Positions 7,336-15,311 are shown, numbered from the stretch's first letter. The stretch: DNA of 26,699 bases from Fen-1077 sp050014355 (GCA_050014355.1 JBEKDL010000029.1:1-26699), one strand, 5' to 3'. Notes: generated from the sequence alone by a model not told the origin. Numbers and translations are program-made.

Positions 7336-7575
7336 TTACATTTGCTGCGGGTGGTTATCGTCCAGATAAAAGAGCTCGTCCAGTCGCAAATCAGGGAAAG
7401 CCATCTTGGCGCCAATGATGAATTTTTCGTTGATACCGCGTTTGCCTTCACGGACGCGGTAAATTTGGCTCACGGATATACCCATAGCCCTGGCAAGCCC
7501 TGACAGGTTCTGATATTTAACGTTGGCAATTTCAAAGACTCTTGTCCTGATAATCATGCCAGACATATCGCACAT
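7336..7575 (-). CDS. Small helix-turn-helix (XRE-like) DNA-binding protein
   Basis: The product has a central HTH, LARAMGISVSQIYRVREGKR, followed by a hydrophobic C-terminal part (FIIGAKMAFPDLRLDELFYL). The start needs correction. The longest frame begins at 7623, but that codon lies inside the -35 box of a consensus promoter, so the ATG at 7575 (or 7566 or 7557) must be used, giving about 79 residues. No clear Shine-Dalgarno sequence is present and the leader would be only about 13 nt. It is transcribed away from the APC permease gene and could regulate itself or that gene; no partner toxin or recombinase is adjacent. Similar short proteins are, from memory, frequent in Dehalococcoidia. Confidence 0.75.
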   Translation of the reverse strand: MCDMSGMIIRTRVFEIANVKYQNLSGLARAMGISVSQIYRVREGKRGINEKFIIGAKMAFPDLRLDELFYLDDNHPQQM

Positions 7576-7594
7576 TAAAGTGTCATTTGGCCAC

Positions 7595-7623
7595 ATTATA
7601 GTAACTAAAAGTCCATATGTCAA
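7595..7623 (-). promoter_or_regulatory. Consensus sigma-70 promoter for the HTH gene
   Basis: On the minus strand, TTGACA (7623-7618) and TATAAT (7600-7595) are both perfect and separated by exactly 17 nt. Transcription should start near 7588. This is the best promoter in the window and fixes the gene start downstream of it. Confidence 0.85.
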
Positions 7624-7705
7624 GAGTTTCTACCCGATAAATATTAACTATTTATGAAATATAGACAAGTTATGATAAAATAATGGGAATAATTGAGAAT
7701 ATAGT

Positions 7706-9169
7706 ATGTCTGATACCTTTCCCGCTAAACCAGGTGACAGAGTTTTCCGACCGAAACGCATAAAACGGTTACATTTAAGGCGAGTACTGGGCGTTACCGG
7801 GCTGTTCAGCACCGCGTACGGCGACGTGGGTTCCTCTATCTATTACGCACTCGGGGTGGTGGCGATGTCAGCGCTGGGGCTGACACCCCCGGTGCTGATA
7901 ATTTCCGGGGTTGTCTTTTTGTTTACGGCGCTGACCTATGCCGAGGGGGCCACAGCGCTGCCGGAAGCGGGGGGTTCCGGGGCTTTCGCCTTCCGCGCTT
8001 TCAATCCCTGGGTCAGCTTTATCGCGAGCTGGGCGCTGATGCTGGACTACATCGTGACGATGTCTATTTCAGCGTTTTCAGCAATAAACTACCTGGGTTA
8101 TTTTTTCCACCCCCTTGCGACATGGCCCGCGAACAGTATCGGCGGGATGGTGGTGATAGCGCTGCTGGCCCTGATTAATATCCGGGGAATACGGGCTTCT
8201 TCCCGACTCAATATCGTCCTGGTGATGATAGATGTACTCACTCAAATTACGATAGCGGTGCTGGCGCTGCTCATCGTGGTCAATATTCCAACTCTGATTC
8301 ACAACGTACACTGGGGGGTAGCGCCGACCACCCACCAGTTTTTGTTCGGCATATCGATATCGATGATAGCGTACACGGGAATCGAGACGGTATCCAACCT
8401 GGGGAGTGAAACGCGGAATCCGGGGAGAAGTATTCCCCGGGCGGTGCTACTGGTATTCATCGCAGTATTCGTGCTCTGGGCTTTACTTTCGATGGCGGCT
8501 TTAAGCGCTTACCCGGTACACCAGATGCCGGACGGACAATGGGTGACCGAACTGACGCAGAGGTTCCTCCACGACCCGATACTGGGCATCGCTAACGTGA
8601 TGCCGGAAAGCATACGACCCGTATTGAGTTTCTGGGTGGCTTTCCTGGCGGTAACGATACTCATAATCGCGACAAACGCAGGGATGCTGGGGGCATCAAG
8701 GCTGGCGTACTACATGGGCCGGCGTGACCAGCTGCCCGGCGCGCTAAGCAAGGTGAGTGAGCGCTCCCGCGTGCCGATGAACGCTATCCTTATTTTTTCG
8801 GTAATAGCGAGCGGGCTGATAGCGACGGGGAGGATAACGCTGCTGGCCGACCTGTACGCCTTCGGGGCGGTGCTGGCCTACACGTCGGCGCATGCTTCAA
8901 TTATCGCTTTACGTGTTAAAGAGCCGGAGCTGCCGAGGCCTTTCAAGATACCGCTGAATATCCGAATCAAAAACAGGGAAATTCCGGTGACGGCGGTCCT
9001 GGGCGGTCTGGCCACTTTCATTACGTGGTTTATCGTGATATACACCCATGCCATCGGGAGAATCGTGGGGTTTTCCTGGCTGGCCGTGGGGCTGCTGATA
9101 TTTTTCCTGTACCGCCGGAGGCTAAAGCGGAGGCAGTCGCCGAACTTTGAAACGGGCCGGGAAGAATAA
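7706..9169 (+). CDS. APC-superfamily permease (amino acid or cation transporter)
   Basis: The 487-residue protein has about twelve hydrophobic segments after a basic N-terminus (RPKRIKRLHLRR). The first segment carries GDVGSSIYYALG, the broken-helix substrate motif of APC transporters, and later come EGATALPEAGGSGAF, GTETVSN-like GIETVSNLGSETRNPGRSIP and a basic C-terminal tail. Known members are proton- or sodium-coupled amino-acid carriers, though some APC-fold families carry potassium. It is followed by a universal stress protein and two TrkA-type RCK proteins in the same direction, a context more usual for ion transport. The substrate cannot be read from sequence. There is no clear Shine-Dalgarno sequence before the ATG. 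Confidence 0.85.
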   Translation: MSDTFPAKPGDRVFRPKRIKRLHLRRVLGVTGLFSTAYGDVGSSIYYALGVVAMSALGLTPPVLIISGVVFLFTALTYAEGATALPEAGGSGAFAFRAFNPWVSFIASWALMLDYIVTMSISAFSAINYLGYFFHPLATWPANSIGGMVVIALLALINIRGIRASSRLNIVLVMIDVLTQITIAVLALLIVVNIPTLIHNVHWGVAPTTHQFLFGISISMIAYTGIETVSNLGSETRNPGRSIPRAVLLVFIAVFVLWALLSMAALSAYPVHQMPDGQWVTELTQRFLHDPILGIANVMPESIRPVLSFWVAFLAVTILIIATNAGMLGASRLAYYMGRRDQLPGALSKVSERSRVPMNAILIFSVIASGLIATGRITLLADLYAFGAVLAYTSAHASIIALRVKEPELPRPFKIPLNIRIKNREIPVTAVLGGLATFITWFIVIYTHAIGRIVGFSWLAVGLLIFFLYRRRLKRRQSPNFETGREE

Positions 9170-9173
9170 CGGG

Positions 9174-9202
9174 TTGTAGATATTTGACTTTAGGAATATA
9201 AT
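9174..9202 (+). promoter_or_regulatory. Possible promoter for the universal stress protein gene
   Basis: TTGTAG (9174-9179), a 17-nt spacer and a perfect TATAAT (9197-9202) lie just after the permease stop and 37 nt before the next ATG. The -35 half is weak. It would let usp-trkA-trkA be expressed apart from the permease. Confidence 0.45.
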
Positions 9203-9239
9203 TACACTTACTGTTAATGATTTTAAGGTGCGGTAAATA

Positions 9240-9686
9240 ATGGAGTACAGCAAGATTCTGGTGCCCGTGGTGGGAACCCCGGTTGACGAATCCGTGATGA
9301 AACTGGCCTGCCGGCTGGCCAGGAGAGACAAAGAAAGGGAAAAGGATAAAGACAAGGAGAAGAGCAAAATCTGGGCAGTCTCGGTGGTGGCGATAAAGCG
9401 CGCGCTGCCGCTGGACGCGGAAATCGAATCCGAGATACGGCGCGCCGAAGATGTACTCGACTGGGTGCAGAGCGTGGCGGAAAAAGAGGGATTTGAAATC
9501 GAGACGGATGTGCTCCAGGCGCGGGACGTTGGCCCGGCGATAGTGGACGAGGCGGTGGAGAGGGGGGTCACCCTTATTTTAATGGGCATCGTGTATAAAA
9601 GGCAGTTCGGGCAGTTCAGCCTGGGGGACGTGGTGCCGTACGTCTTGAAAAATTCGCCGTGTCCAGTTATACTTTACCAGCAATAG
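9240..9686 (+). CDS. Universal stress protein (UspA family) with a charged insert
   Basis: The 148-residue Rossmann-like protein starts YSKILVPVVGTPVDESVMKLA and ends SLGDVVPYVLKNSPCPVILY, the normal UspA frame. The ATP-binding loop is degenerate: the usual G-2x-G-9x-G(S/T) is replaced by MGIVYKRQFGQFSLGD, so nucleotide binding is uncertain. Residues 29-42 form a run of Lys, Glu and Asp (DKEREKDKDKEKSK) not typical of the family, encoded by a purine-only tract. UspA-like domains often regulate neighbouring transporters, and here the gene lies between a permease and two RCK subunits. Confidence 0.88.
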   Translation: MEYSKILVPVVGTPVDESVMKLACRLARRDKEREKDKDKEKSKIWAVSVVAIKRALPLDAEIESEIRRAEDVLDWVQSVAEKEGFEIETDVLQARDVGPAIVDEAVERGVTLILMGIVYKRQFGQFSLGDVVPYVLKNSPCPVILYQQ

Positions 9687-9714
9687 GTAATAGCGCAGAG
9701 TCGGGAATTTCCTT

Positions 9715-10113
9715 ATGAAAATATTAATCATGGGCTGCGGGCGCGTCGGGGCGAGACTGGCCTCGCTGCTGGATAAAGAAGGGCACGACGTCACCATCAT
9801 GGACATCGACACGTACAGCTTCCGGCGGCTGCCGCCTTCGTTCGGCGGGACGGCGCTCTTCGGGAACGGCATCGACCAGGAGGCGCTGAAAAAGGCCGGC
9901 ATCGAAGGGATGGATATCTTCGTGGCGCTGACCCAGGGGGACAACCGCAATGTCATGGCCTGCCAGATCGCCAAGCATGTCTTCAACGTGCCCCGGGCGC
10001 TGTGCCGGCTGTACGACCCGCTGCGCGAGGAGATGTATGCCGCGCTCGGGCTGGAAACGATAAGCCCGACGAAAGTATTCGCGCAGCTGCTCAAGGAAAA
10101 GATAGAGGACTGA
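9715..10113 (+). CDS. TrkA-N (RCK_N) NAD-binding protein, short form
   Basis: The 132-residue protein is a single Rossmann domain beginning MKILIMGCGRVGARLASLLDK, with the acidic ribose-binding residue after the second strand (IMDID) and FVALTQGDNRNVMACQIAKH. This is the nucleotide-sensing RCK_N domain of potassium uptake regulators. It lacks the TrkA-C domain that the next gene carries, so the two may form a mixed ring. It is 28 nt after the stress protein gene and 8 nt before its partner. Confidence 0.9.
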   Translation: MKILIMGCGRVGARLASLLDKEGHDVTIMDIDTYSFRRLPPSFGGTALFGNGIDQEALKKAGIEGMDIFVALTQGDNRNVMACQIAKHVFNVPRALCRLYDPLREEMYAALGLETISPTKVFAQLLKEKIED

Positions 10114-10121
10114 AGGTTTTT

Positions 10122-10784
10122 ATGTACATTATCATCGTCGGCGGCGGCCGGCTGGGCTACCACCTGCTTAAAGCGCTGCTCAAGGAAGGGCACGAGGTAC
10201 TCGTGCTGGAAAAGGACTCCCGCATCTGTAAGACCATCACCGACGAGCTGGGGAGTGTCTGCTTCCGGGGCGACGGCTGCGAGGCGTCGACGCTGGCCGA
10301 GGTAGGCACGGGGCGGGCGGACATGCTCGTGGCGGTAACGGGCGACGACGAGGACAACCTGGTCGCCTGCCAGGTGGCCAAGCACAAGCATAACGTACCC
10401 CGGACCATCGCGCGGATACGCAATCCGCAGGATGCCGCCCTTTTTAGAAAGCTCGGCGTGGACGTTACCGTAAGCTCGACCGACCTTATCCTGGAAGCGA
10501 TAGAGCGCGAGGTGCCGACGCACCCGGTGACGCAGCTTTTAAGCATCGAGGAAAAGGGGCTGGTGATAGTGGATGTGAAGATAGAGCCGGACTCTACGAC
10601 GATAGGCAAGGCAATAAAAGACCTGGTCATGCCGAAAGAGAGCAAGCTGGTCCTCGTCATACCGGGGCAGGGCAATGCGTACGTGCCCACAGCGAACACA
10701 GTGCTGCTGGCGGGGGACCAGATAATCGCCATAACCTCCCCCGATTCAAAAGACGAACTGCGGGAGGCGCTGGGGGGCGTGTAA
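10122..10784 (+). CDS. TrkA-type potassium uptake regulator with RCK_N and RCK_C domains
   Basis: The start is the ATG at 10122, preceded by GAAGG at about 6 nt. A longer frame from 10002 overlaps the previous gene and is rejected. The 220 residues begin MYIIIVGGGRLGYHLLKALL (Rossmann GxGxxG), continue with DMLVAVTGDDEDNLVACQVAKH, and end in a TrkA-C domain (about residues 135-220, LVIVDVKIEPDSTTIGKAI through GDQIIAITSPDSKDELREAL). Such proteins gate TrkH/KtrB or other transporters in response to NAD(H), ATP or c-di-AMP. No TrkH or KtrB gene is visible; the only membrane protein nearby is the APC permease. Confidence 0.92.
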   Translation: MYIIIVGGGRLGYHLLKALLKEGHEVLVLEKDSRICKTITDELGSVCFRGDGCEASTLAEVGTGRADMLVAVTGDDEDNLVACQVAKHKHNVPRTIARIRNPQDAALFRKLGVDVTVSSTDLILEAIEREVPTHPVTQLLSIEEKGLVIVDVKIEPDSTTIGKAIKDLVMPKESKLVLVIPGQGNAYVPTANTVLLAGDQIIAITSPDSKDELREALGGV

Positions 10785-10824
10785 GCGATACGCAACAAGT
10801 AGCAAAGAAGAACAAGTTTATTGG

Positions 10825-10896
10825 CCTCACCCCCTTTGTCCCCCTCTCCAAACAAAATATCATCATCTTTATTAAATATTCCGTTTGGAGAGGGAA
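10825..10896. repeat. Palindromic repeat, family A, copy 1 (about 72 bp)
   Basis: The left arm CCCTCTCCAAAC pairs with the right arm GTTTGGAGAGGG. The left end also carries CCTCACCCCC, as in the other copies. The centre is A/T-rich and unique. It lies after the TrkA gene and has no coding content. Confidence 0.85.
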
Positions 10897-11080
10897 AGCA
10901 ATGGCCAATGCACATTCAAGGCATATATTACTCACTATTCTTTAATACTATGTACATAATACAATGAGGGGGAAGGTCATCTGCCAACCCCCTCTATTCC
11001 TTACCCATAAGTGAATAATATTTTAAGCATTTATTTGACCAATTTACAGCAGCTGTTCAATATGTTCTTAGAACATTAAG

Positions 11081-11662
11081 CTACACTACCATCTGACGTT
11101 TCCTTTTCCCCTTTCTTTTTTCTTGCATATGCGAAAAATATTTTCGTATTTTTTCCAATGTTAGCCATCCTAGGAGCCACCCTAAGATTAGAGCTATTAT
11201 CGTCGATAGAACAGCAAATTGCCATGTTTGCCACCATTGTGTTTTTTGTGTATCAACCAGAACAAATTCTCCAGAAATAGTATATATTTCTCCATTGAAT
11301 GCTTGTGATTTAACCGTATACTGCACGAAAGGGTCGTAGCTTAGGTCTAATTTATCCACTTTAATATGATGCTCCTTTAAGTAAACGCCTTCTGACCTTG
11401 TTTGTGCAGGAGTAACACTAATTAGTATATCCTGATGAGTTCCTGGTAACTGCGGATTATACAATTCAGGGAGTTTTGTGTATGCGTATTCTATGCTTCC
11501 TTTGGTCTCATTCGAGGTACTCCAATAGAAATCTGCCCCATTTCTATTTATGTTTTCTATTTTAAGTCCAAATATGTTTTCACTTGCTAAGGCATAATTC
11601 GAAATAAAAATTGATATTGCTAAAGCGAAAACTATACCTGCGGCAAATAAGATTCTTTTCAT
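11081..11662 (-). CDS. Exported, membrane-anchored protein with one fibronectin-III-like domain
   Basis: The 193-residue protein starts with a signal-like segment (MKRILFAAGIVFALAISIFI), followed by an extracytoplasmic domain resembling FN3/phosphatase-associated domains (ADFYWSTSNETKGSIEYAY early, HHIKVDKLDLSYDPFVQYTV late). It ends with one transmembrane segment (FAVLSTIIALILGWLLGWL) and a very basic cytoplasmic tail. A consensus AGGAGG lies 7-8 nt before the ATG on the minus strand, so the start is secure. The gene is much more A/T-rich than its neighbours and lies alone in a repeat-bounded island, suggesting acquisition. Function is unknown; binding or adhesion at the cell surface is a guess. 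Confidence 0.75.
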   Translation of the reverse strand: MKRILFAAGIVFALAISIFISNYALASENIFGLKIENINRNGADFYWSTSNETKGSIEYAYTKLPELYNPQLPGTHQDILISVTPAQTRSEGVYLKEHHIKVDKLDLSYDPFVQYTVKSQAFNGEIYTISGEFVLVDTQKTQWWQTWQFAVLSTIIALILGWLLGWLTLEKIRKYFSHMQEKRKGKRKRQMVV

Positions 11663-11781
11663 GCTTCCCTCCTAAAATTCATATAATTCAACGAGAGTAC
11701 TCACCTACCATGACACTTCTTACATTTCCACCCATACATACGGGTAAGTGTCAGTCCAACGTTTTGTTTCCGGTTTAAAAT

Positions 11782-11832
11782 TTATACGCAACATATATTA
11801 TTCAGCTTACCGCTACCGCATGGACACAAAGG
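11782..11832 (-). pseudogene. Possible remnant of a SEC-C zinc motif
   Basis: On the minus strand one frame reads LCPCGSGKLNNICCV and then a stop at 11784-11782. CPCGSGK....CC is the SEC-C zinc-binding signature found at the ends of SecA and many small proteins. The frame is closed by a stop 5 codons upstream, while an adjacent frame is open there (GYKWGSVKWSNKIYL), so a frameshift seems to have broken a small gene. The evidence is a short motif only. Confidence 0.3.
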
Positions 11833-11918
11833 TAAATCTTATTTGACCATTTTACACTACCCCATTTATACCCTACAATAACCGCCTTAACCCTCAAAGG
11901 CAAGCTTCCAATCATCGC

Positions 11919-12014
11919 TCACGCGACCTTTACCTTACTCTTAACCGGAGAATACACGCCATCCTTATACGAGTATTCATTTCCATGACTATCATAATAC
12001 TCTAACGTCCTCAT
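11919..12014 (-). CDS. Possible 31-residue small protein
   Basis: An ATG at 12014 preceded by GAGGTAAGGAC starts a frame encoding a Tyr/Lys/Val-rich peptide (MRTLEYYDSHGNEYSYKDGV, then 11 more residues) ending TGA. It lies in the same orientation as the FN3-like gene. It could be a real small protein or the start of a decayed gene that included the SEC-C remnant downstream. No family is recognised. Confidence 0.25.
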   Translation of the reverse strand: MRTLEYYDSHGNEYSYKDGVYSPVKSKVKVA

Positions 12015-12191
12015 GTCCTTACCTCTTATCCCACACTCATATGTACATAGTACACTACTTTGAGAGGGGGAAGTGTTTTAAGGAAATCCCTCTTAATCTC
12101 CCCTTCGGCTTCGCTCAGGGCAGGCTCTTTACGAAAGGGAGAAACAGGGTGCTGGATTCCCGCTTACATCGGAATGACAGGCTATTCTATC

Positions 12192-12212
12192 GGGCGGGTT
12201 ATCAACCCGCCC
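12192..12212. repeat. GC-rich perfect hairpin upstream of comEA
   Basis: GGGCGGGTT and AACCCGCCC form a 9-bp stem with an ATC loop. No T-run follows on either strand, so it is not a typical intrinsic terminator. It is probably another dispersed palindrome. Confidence 0.6.
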
Positions 12213-12301
12213 CCACGCGCAACAACAGGGTAATTTGACGTAAACCTCTCCTTTGTTGTATCTTCGGTTAGCCAATTGGCGAACAGGACTGAACATCTTC
12301 G

Positions 12302-12832
12302 ATGTTTTTCAAAGATTTAGCTTCTAAAGCAGGGCGGTTTTTCAGCGGGTGGACGGTCTTAGCCATTATTCTGGTGGTCATTATCATCGCGGGCGGTGTC
12401 ATCATCGGGGAAAGGCAGGGACGGGGAAAAGGCGTTGAGATTTCCCTGGAGATGGAAAACAGGTCGGTCGGGCAGATATACGTGGGCGGGGAGGTAAAAA
12501 GCCCCGGCATATATCCGGTGCGGGCGGGGGACAACATCGACGATATTCTGAAAACGGCGGGAGGCGTGACAGACAACGCCGATACAAGCCGTCTGGAGCT
12601 TAATGTCACGGGCAAAGGCGAATCTAACGCACCGCAAAAAGTGGACATCAACCGGGCGGACGCGTGGCTGCTGGCAGCTTTGCCGGGGATAGGGGAGGCG
12701 AGGGCGCAGGCTATCGTCACCTACCGGCAGAAGAACGGCCCGTTCCGGGATATCCACGAGCTGCTGAAAGTACCCGGCTTCGGTGACACCATCCTCGCCG
12801 GCATCAAAGACCTGATAACCACCGGCGAGTGA
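12302..12832 (+). CDS. comEA: Competence protein ComEA (SLBB plus helix-hairpin-helix DNA receptor)
   Basis: The 176-residue protein has an N-terminal transmembrane anchor (about residues 18-36), an SLBB domain (QIYVGGEVKSPGIYPVRAGD, about 58-105) and a C-terminal tandem helix-hairpin-helix (VDINRADAWLLAALPGIGEA through LLKVPGFGDTI, 113-173). This is the full ComEA layout. The protein binds double-stranded DNA outside the membrane and passes it to ComEC. The comEC start follows 16 nt later. No strong ribosome-binding site is visible before the ATG at 12302. Confidence 0.95.
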   Translation: MFFKDLASKAGRFFSGWTVLAIILVVIIIAGGVIIGERQGRGKGVEISLEMENRSVGQIYVGGEVKSPGIYPVRAGDNIDDILKTAGGVTDNADTSRLELNVTGKGESNAPQKVDINRADAWLLAALPGIGEARAQAIVTYRQKNGPFRDIHELLKVPGFGDTILAGIKDLITTGE

Positions 12833-12848
12833 TTAAAGAATAAAGGCC

Positions 12849-15269
12849 ATGTTACTTATTTATATAAGCGGCGCCTGGGTGGCCGGACTCTGGCTGGGAT
12901 ACTACTTTAATTTACCCCCGGTGCTGGCTGTCGCGGGAATCATCCCGTTACTCGCGCTCTTTTTTACACGGCGCTACCGTAAACAGCTGGTGCTGGCCGG
13001 ACTGGGCGTGGTTATCATCGTGGCGGCGGCCGGATACTCGTACACGAGCCTTTACAGCGTCGACGAAGGGAAGCTACGCTTTTACAACGACACGGGCACC
13101 GTCGAAATTAAAGGCACGATATCAGGAGACCCCGACGTACGCGATAACAGCACCCGCCTGACGATATCAGCGGCGGAAATCAAGCTGGAAGCAGGCTGGC
13201 AGCGGGAGGCGGGCCAGGTACTCGCGGTCGTGCCGCGGTATCCCGTCTATAATTACGGCGATTTTCTAGATATTACAGGAAAGCTGGAGACACCGGCCCA
13301 AGCGGGTGATTTCGACTACCGGGGCTACCTGGCGCACCAGGGCATCTATACCACCATGTACTATCCCGGCATAGAGGTGCTGGAAAGAGGGCGGGGATTC
13401 AGGCCTCTGGCAGGGATATATTCTTTAAGAAATAACCTGTCAAAAGTCCTGGCCGAAGTCCTGCCCGAGCCGCAGGCGGCGCTGGCCCAGGGCATCATCC
13501 TGGGGATAAGGACCAATATCCCCGCCGATTTACAGAAAAATTTCTCGGTAAGCGGCACGACGCACCTCCTGGCGATTTCCGGGATGAACATAGGCATCAT
13601 GGCGGGAGTGCTGCTCGCCATCGGTCTCTGGCTTTTCGGGCGGCGGCGCTACCTCTACGTCTGGCTGACCCTCGGGGCGGTCTGGCTCTACGCAGTAATC
13701 ACGGGCATGAACCCGCCGGTGCTGCGGGGCGCCATCATGGCCAGCGTTTTCCTCGCGGCCGAGGCGCTGGGAAGACAGCGGAGCGGGGCCGTGGCGCTGG
13801 TCTTCGCCGCGGCGGTAATGGCGGGCATCCACCCTTACGTGCTGGGCGACGTTTCATTTCAGCTAAGTTTCCTGGCGATGGCCGGGCTGATATTTATCTT
13901 CCCGGTGATACAGGGCGCGGGCAAACGATGGGTGGCCTCGAAGATGGGAGAGAAGGGGACGCTGGTCTCGATAACTAATCTCATTATCGATACCTGGAGC
14001 GTCACCCTGGCGGCGATTATCGCCATCTGGCCGGTGCTGGCCTACTACTTCGGCTATGTATCCCTGGTAGGCCCGCTGGCCACCTTCCTCCTCACACCGG
14101 CGCTGCCGCTCATTACCGTGGCAGGGTCGCTGGCCGGAATTACCGGACTCGGATGGATGGCGGGGGCGCAGCTCTTCGGGTGGCTGGCCTGGCTTTTCCT
14201 GTCTTACATGATACTGGTGGTCAACGCTCTGGCAGCGCCGTCGCTGGCATCGGTGACGGTCGGCCAGATTCACCCGGCGCTGGTGGCGGCTTACTATTTA
14301 TTATTGATAGCGCTTATCTGGCTCCACGGGCGCTGGAAACGAGCGAGAAATCCGGCCGCAGGGGCAGCGGGGCAAATGACGGCGGGGCTCGATTTCTCTT
14401 TCGGACTGGCGCGGAACAAGAAGATGTTTATCGTGCCGCTGGCGCTGGCGGCGGTGGTCGTCACTTACACGGCCTCGGCCATGCCCGACGATAACCTGCA
14501 CGTAAGTTTCCTGGATGTGGGGGAGGGTGACGCCGCGCTCGTACAACTGGGGAGCCACCAGGTGCTGGTCGACGGCGGGCCGAGTCCCCGGGCAATAACC
14601 CTGGCCTTGAGCCGGGAGATGCCGTTCTGGGACAGGACGATAGACCTACTGGTGATGACACATCCGCACCAGGACCACCTCGCCGGGCTGCTGGAGGTCA
14701 TGAGGCGGTATAAAGTCGGGGAGGTGCTTTACCCGGCAATCGAATACGAATCGCCGCTATATGACGAATGGGCGAGACTCATCAGGGAAAAAGGGACAAA
14801 GGTCACCTTCGCGCGCGCCGGGGAGAGGATTGACATCGGCGGCGATGTTTCAATAAAGGTGCTGAATCCGCCGGAAACTTTATTATCGGGAACGGAATCG
14901 GACGCGGACAACAACAGCGTGGTGCTGAACCTGACCGACGGCGCGGCGAGCTTCGTGCTGACGGGCGATATCATGAGCGAGGCGGAACGGGAGCTGGTAA
15001 GGGAGCGGGCGGGGATTAGCGGCGCGGTCATCAAGGTGGCGCACCATGGCTCGGAAACGTCTTCCACGCCCGAATTTTTAGCGGCGGCCAGCCCGCGGGT
15101 GGCGGTGATATCGTGCGGGACGGCGAATAAGTTCGGGCACCCGAAACAGGAAGTCTTAAGCCGGCTGGAAGATAAGCTGGGCGCGGGAAATATCTACCGG
15201 ACAGATAAGAACGGCACGATAGATTTTACGACCGACGGGAAAGGGTTGTGGGTGAAGACGGAGAGGTGA
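12849..15269 (+). CDS. comEC: DNA internalisation competence protein ComEC/Rec2
   Basis: The 806-residue protein forms the channel that admits single-stranded DNA during transformation. In order it has an N-terminal membrane region with a DUF4131 OB-like part (TVEIKGTISGDPDVR, GDFDYRGYLAHQGIY), the multi-spanning Competence domain with TTHLLAISGMNIGIMAGVLL, and a C-terminal metallo-beta-lactamase-like domain. In the last, LDVGEGDAALVQL, the metal motif THPHQDH (604-610) and KVAHHGSETSSTPEFL are intact, so the nuclease domain may be active, unlike some ComECs that have lost these residues. An AAAGG lies just before the ATG. comEA and comEC form an operon. Nothing in the gene is broken, so competence may be functional. 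Confidence 0.96.
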   Translation: MLLIYISGAWVAGLWLGYYFNLPPVLAVAGIIPLLALFFTRRYRKQLVLAGLGVVIIVAAAGYSYTSLYSVDEGKLRFYNDTGTVEIKGTISGDPDVRDNSTRLTISAAEIKLEAGWQREAGQVLAVVPRYPVYNYGDFLDITGKLETPAQAGDFDYRGYLAHQGIYTTMYYPGIEVLERGRGFRPLAGIYSLRNNLSKVLAEVLPEPQAALAQGIILGIRTNIPADLQKNFSVSGTTHLLAISGMNIGIMAGVLLAIGLWLFGRRRYLYVWLTLGAVWLYAVITGMNPPVLRGAIMASVFLAAEALGRQRSGAVALVFAAAVMAGIHPYVLGDVSFQLSFLAMAGLIFIFPVIQGAGKRWVASKMGEKGTLVSITNLIIDTWSVTLAAIIAIWPVLAYYFGYVSLVGPLATFLLTPALPLITVAGSLAGITGLGWMAGAQLFGWLAWLFLSYMILVVNALAAPSLASVTVGQIHPALVAAYYLLLIALIWLHGRWKRARNPAAGAAGQMTAGLDFSFGLARNKKMFIVPLALAAVVVTYTASAMPDDNLHVSFLDVGEGDAALVQLGSHQVLVDGGPSPRAITLALSREMPFWDRTIDLLVMTHPHQDHLAGLLEVMRRYKVGEVLYPAIEYESPLYDEWARLIREKGTKVTFARAGERIDIGGDVSIKVLNPPETLLSGTESDADNNSVVLNLTDGAASFVLTGDIMSEAERELVRERAGISGAVIKVAHHGSETSSTPEFLAAASPRVAVISCGTANKFGHPKQEVLSRLEDKLGAGNIYRTDKNGTIDFTTDGKGLWVKTER

Positions 15270-15311
15270 AGAGTTAAAGGATGTACCTATTAGTTCCAAC
15301 GTCTTTAAGGC

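Larger units (their letters stand above)
11663..12301. other. 639-bp A/T-rich intergenic stretch with decayed ORFs and repeats
   Basis: No confident gene is visible. From left to right it holds an imperfect inverted pair (TGACACTT near 11710, AAGTGTCA near 11746), a broken SEC-C zinc motif (11782-11832, minus), a possible 31-residue ORF (11919-12014, minus), and TATGTACATAGTA at 12040-12052. Then come repeat fragments shared with other gaps (GAGAGGGGGAAG, AAATCCCTCTT, GGATTCCCGC...GGAATGACAGG) and a GC-rich hairpin at 12192-12212. The ORF at 12041-12238 consists only of these repeats. Confidence 0.6.

Noticed and set aside
10002..10121. Longer N-terminus for the second TrkA protein
   Set aside because: It would overlap the first TrkA gene by over 100 nt in another frame and precedes the canonical Rossmann start at the ATG 10122, which has a ribosome-binding site.
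9579..10523. 314-residue ORF on the minus strand
   Set aside because: It lies antisense to the two TrkA genes, which have clear Rossmann motifs, and its translation shows no recognisable domain.
10157..10915. 252-residue ORF on the minus strand
   Set aside because: Antisense shadow of the second TrkA gene running into a family A repeat; Ser-rich translation typical of a shadow frame.
12041..12238. 65-residue ORF on the plus strand
   Set aside because: It consists of pieces of dispersed palindromic repeats.
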